Notes under the pieces: generated by a model
The model's input: the letters and a program-made list of their open reading frames with translations, nothing else
What the model was told of the DNA's origin: nothing
Databases searched by the model: none
Made by a program: the position numbers and the translations under genes
Shown here: positions 40,655-40,730 of the stretch, piece after piece
How positions within the stretch are numbered: the stretch's first letter is position 1
Layout: each line of letters begins with the position of its first letter
DNA from: an uncultured Alphaproteobacteria bacterium
GTDB taxonomy: Bacteria > Pseudomonadota > Alphaproteobacteria > RF32 > CAG-239
DNA: 40,730 bases
Assembly: GCA_934254675.1 (NCBI GenBank)
Contig: CAKQLP010000013.1
Coordinates: 1 to 40,730, forward strand
Direction of reading: 5' to 3'

Positions 40655-40730
40655 AAAATTATCCTAAAACTTGTCCCTATCTGCAAGGTAACATGATTTT
40701 TGCGCCTTATTAAATAGACGGCAGTTTAGA

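Overview
The window looks like a piece of chromosome from a low-GC alphaproteobacterium, probably an uncultured host- or gut-associated one (inference). The class assignment rests on CcrM, the GANTC adenine methyltransferase, on GcrA, its partner cell-cycle regulator, and on the family types of RpsD, PrmA, RlmE, ArgS and the Rsh stringent-response enzyme. Base composition is AT-rich, genes are densely packed with many 1 to 8 nt junctions, and Shine-Dalgarno sites of the AGGAG type are common.

Layout. 1-900: two small secreted proteins sharing the same leader, then a gene-poor stretch with a possible remnant. 0.9-3.2 kb: HAD phosphatase divergent from a dimeric (eukaryotic/archaeal-type) glycyl-tRNA synthetase. 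3.3-4.2 kb: an orphan phage-type KilAC-domain protein whose promoter has a GANTC site in its -35 box, and a small orphan gene. 4.3-8.1 kb: minus-strand operon ccrM, two Ppx/GppA-family genes, rlmE. 8.2-12.7 kb: minus-strand genes for prmA, an Xaa-Pro aminopeptidase, a periplasmic thioredoxin-like protein, a HAD-IIA protein that has lost its nucleophile, and a membrane-anchored protein. 12.7-17.6 kb: lipoproteins, a DUF2157/GDYXXLXY membrane pair and argS. 17.6-19.5 kb: plus-strand group of an orphan gene, a nitroreductase and lolA. 19.9-23.6 kb: retropepsin-like protease, inactive transglutaminase-7TM protein, ATP-grasp ligase and cyclophilin. 23.7-25.4 kb: OprB-type porin and gcrA. 25.5-30 kb: secreted orphan, rpoZ, rsh and acpS. 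30-31.2 kb: orphan gene with a strong promoter and operator-like repeats. 31.5 kb: tRNA-Pro(CGG). 31.7-32.7 kb: two LTXXQ (Spy-like) proteins. 32.8-37.1 kb: EamA transporter, YmdB-type phosphoesterase, TPR-methyltransferase and rpsD. 37.2-40.7 kb: an accessory segment with a prepilin-like gene, a broken restriction enzyme, a structured non-coding element, duplicated small membrane genes and orphans.

The most unusual feature is a dispersed composite repeat family (near 19.6-19.9, 31.2-31.4 and 37.3-37.75 kb). It has a GTCAT...ATGAC palindrome of about 75 nt and a separate unit of about 102 nt built around a GTGTAC/GTACAC hairpin. At 37.2-38.4 kb these repeats lie in frame between a well-formed translation start (ATG 37197, strong SD) and a type IV prepilin-like domain. 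A (CT)7 tract just after that start puts the ORF out of frame; removing one CT unit opens a continuous reading frame of about 389 codons. This may be a phase-variable pilin-like surface gene with a repeat-derived prefix, or a gene broken by repeat insertion.

Functionally, the conserved part covers translation (glyQS, argS, rlmE, prmA, rpsD, tRNA-Pro), stringent response and cell-cycle control (rsh, rpoZ, Ppx/GppA, ccrM, gcrA) and envelope maintenance (lolA, porin, lipoproteins, LTXXQ proteins). The right end from 37.1 kb is the accessory, rearranged part.
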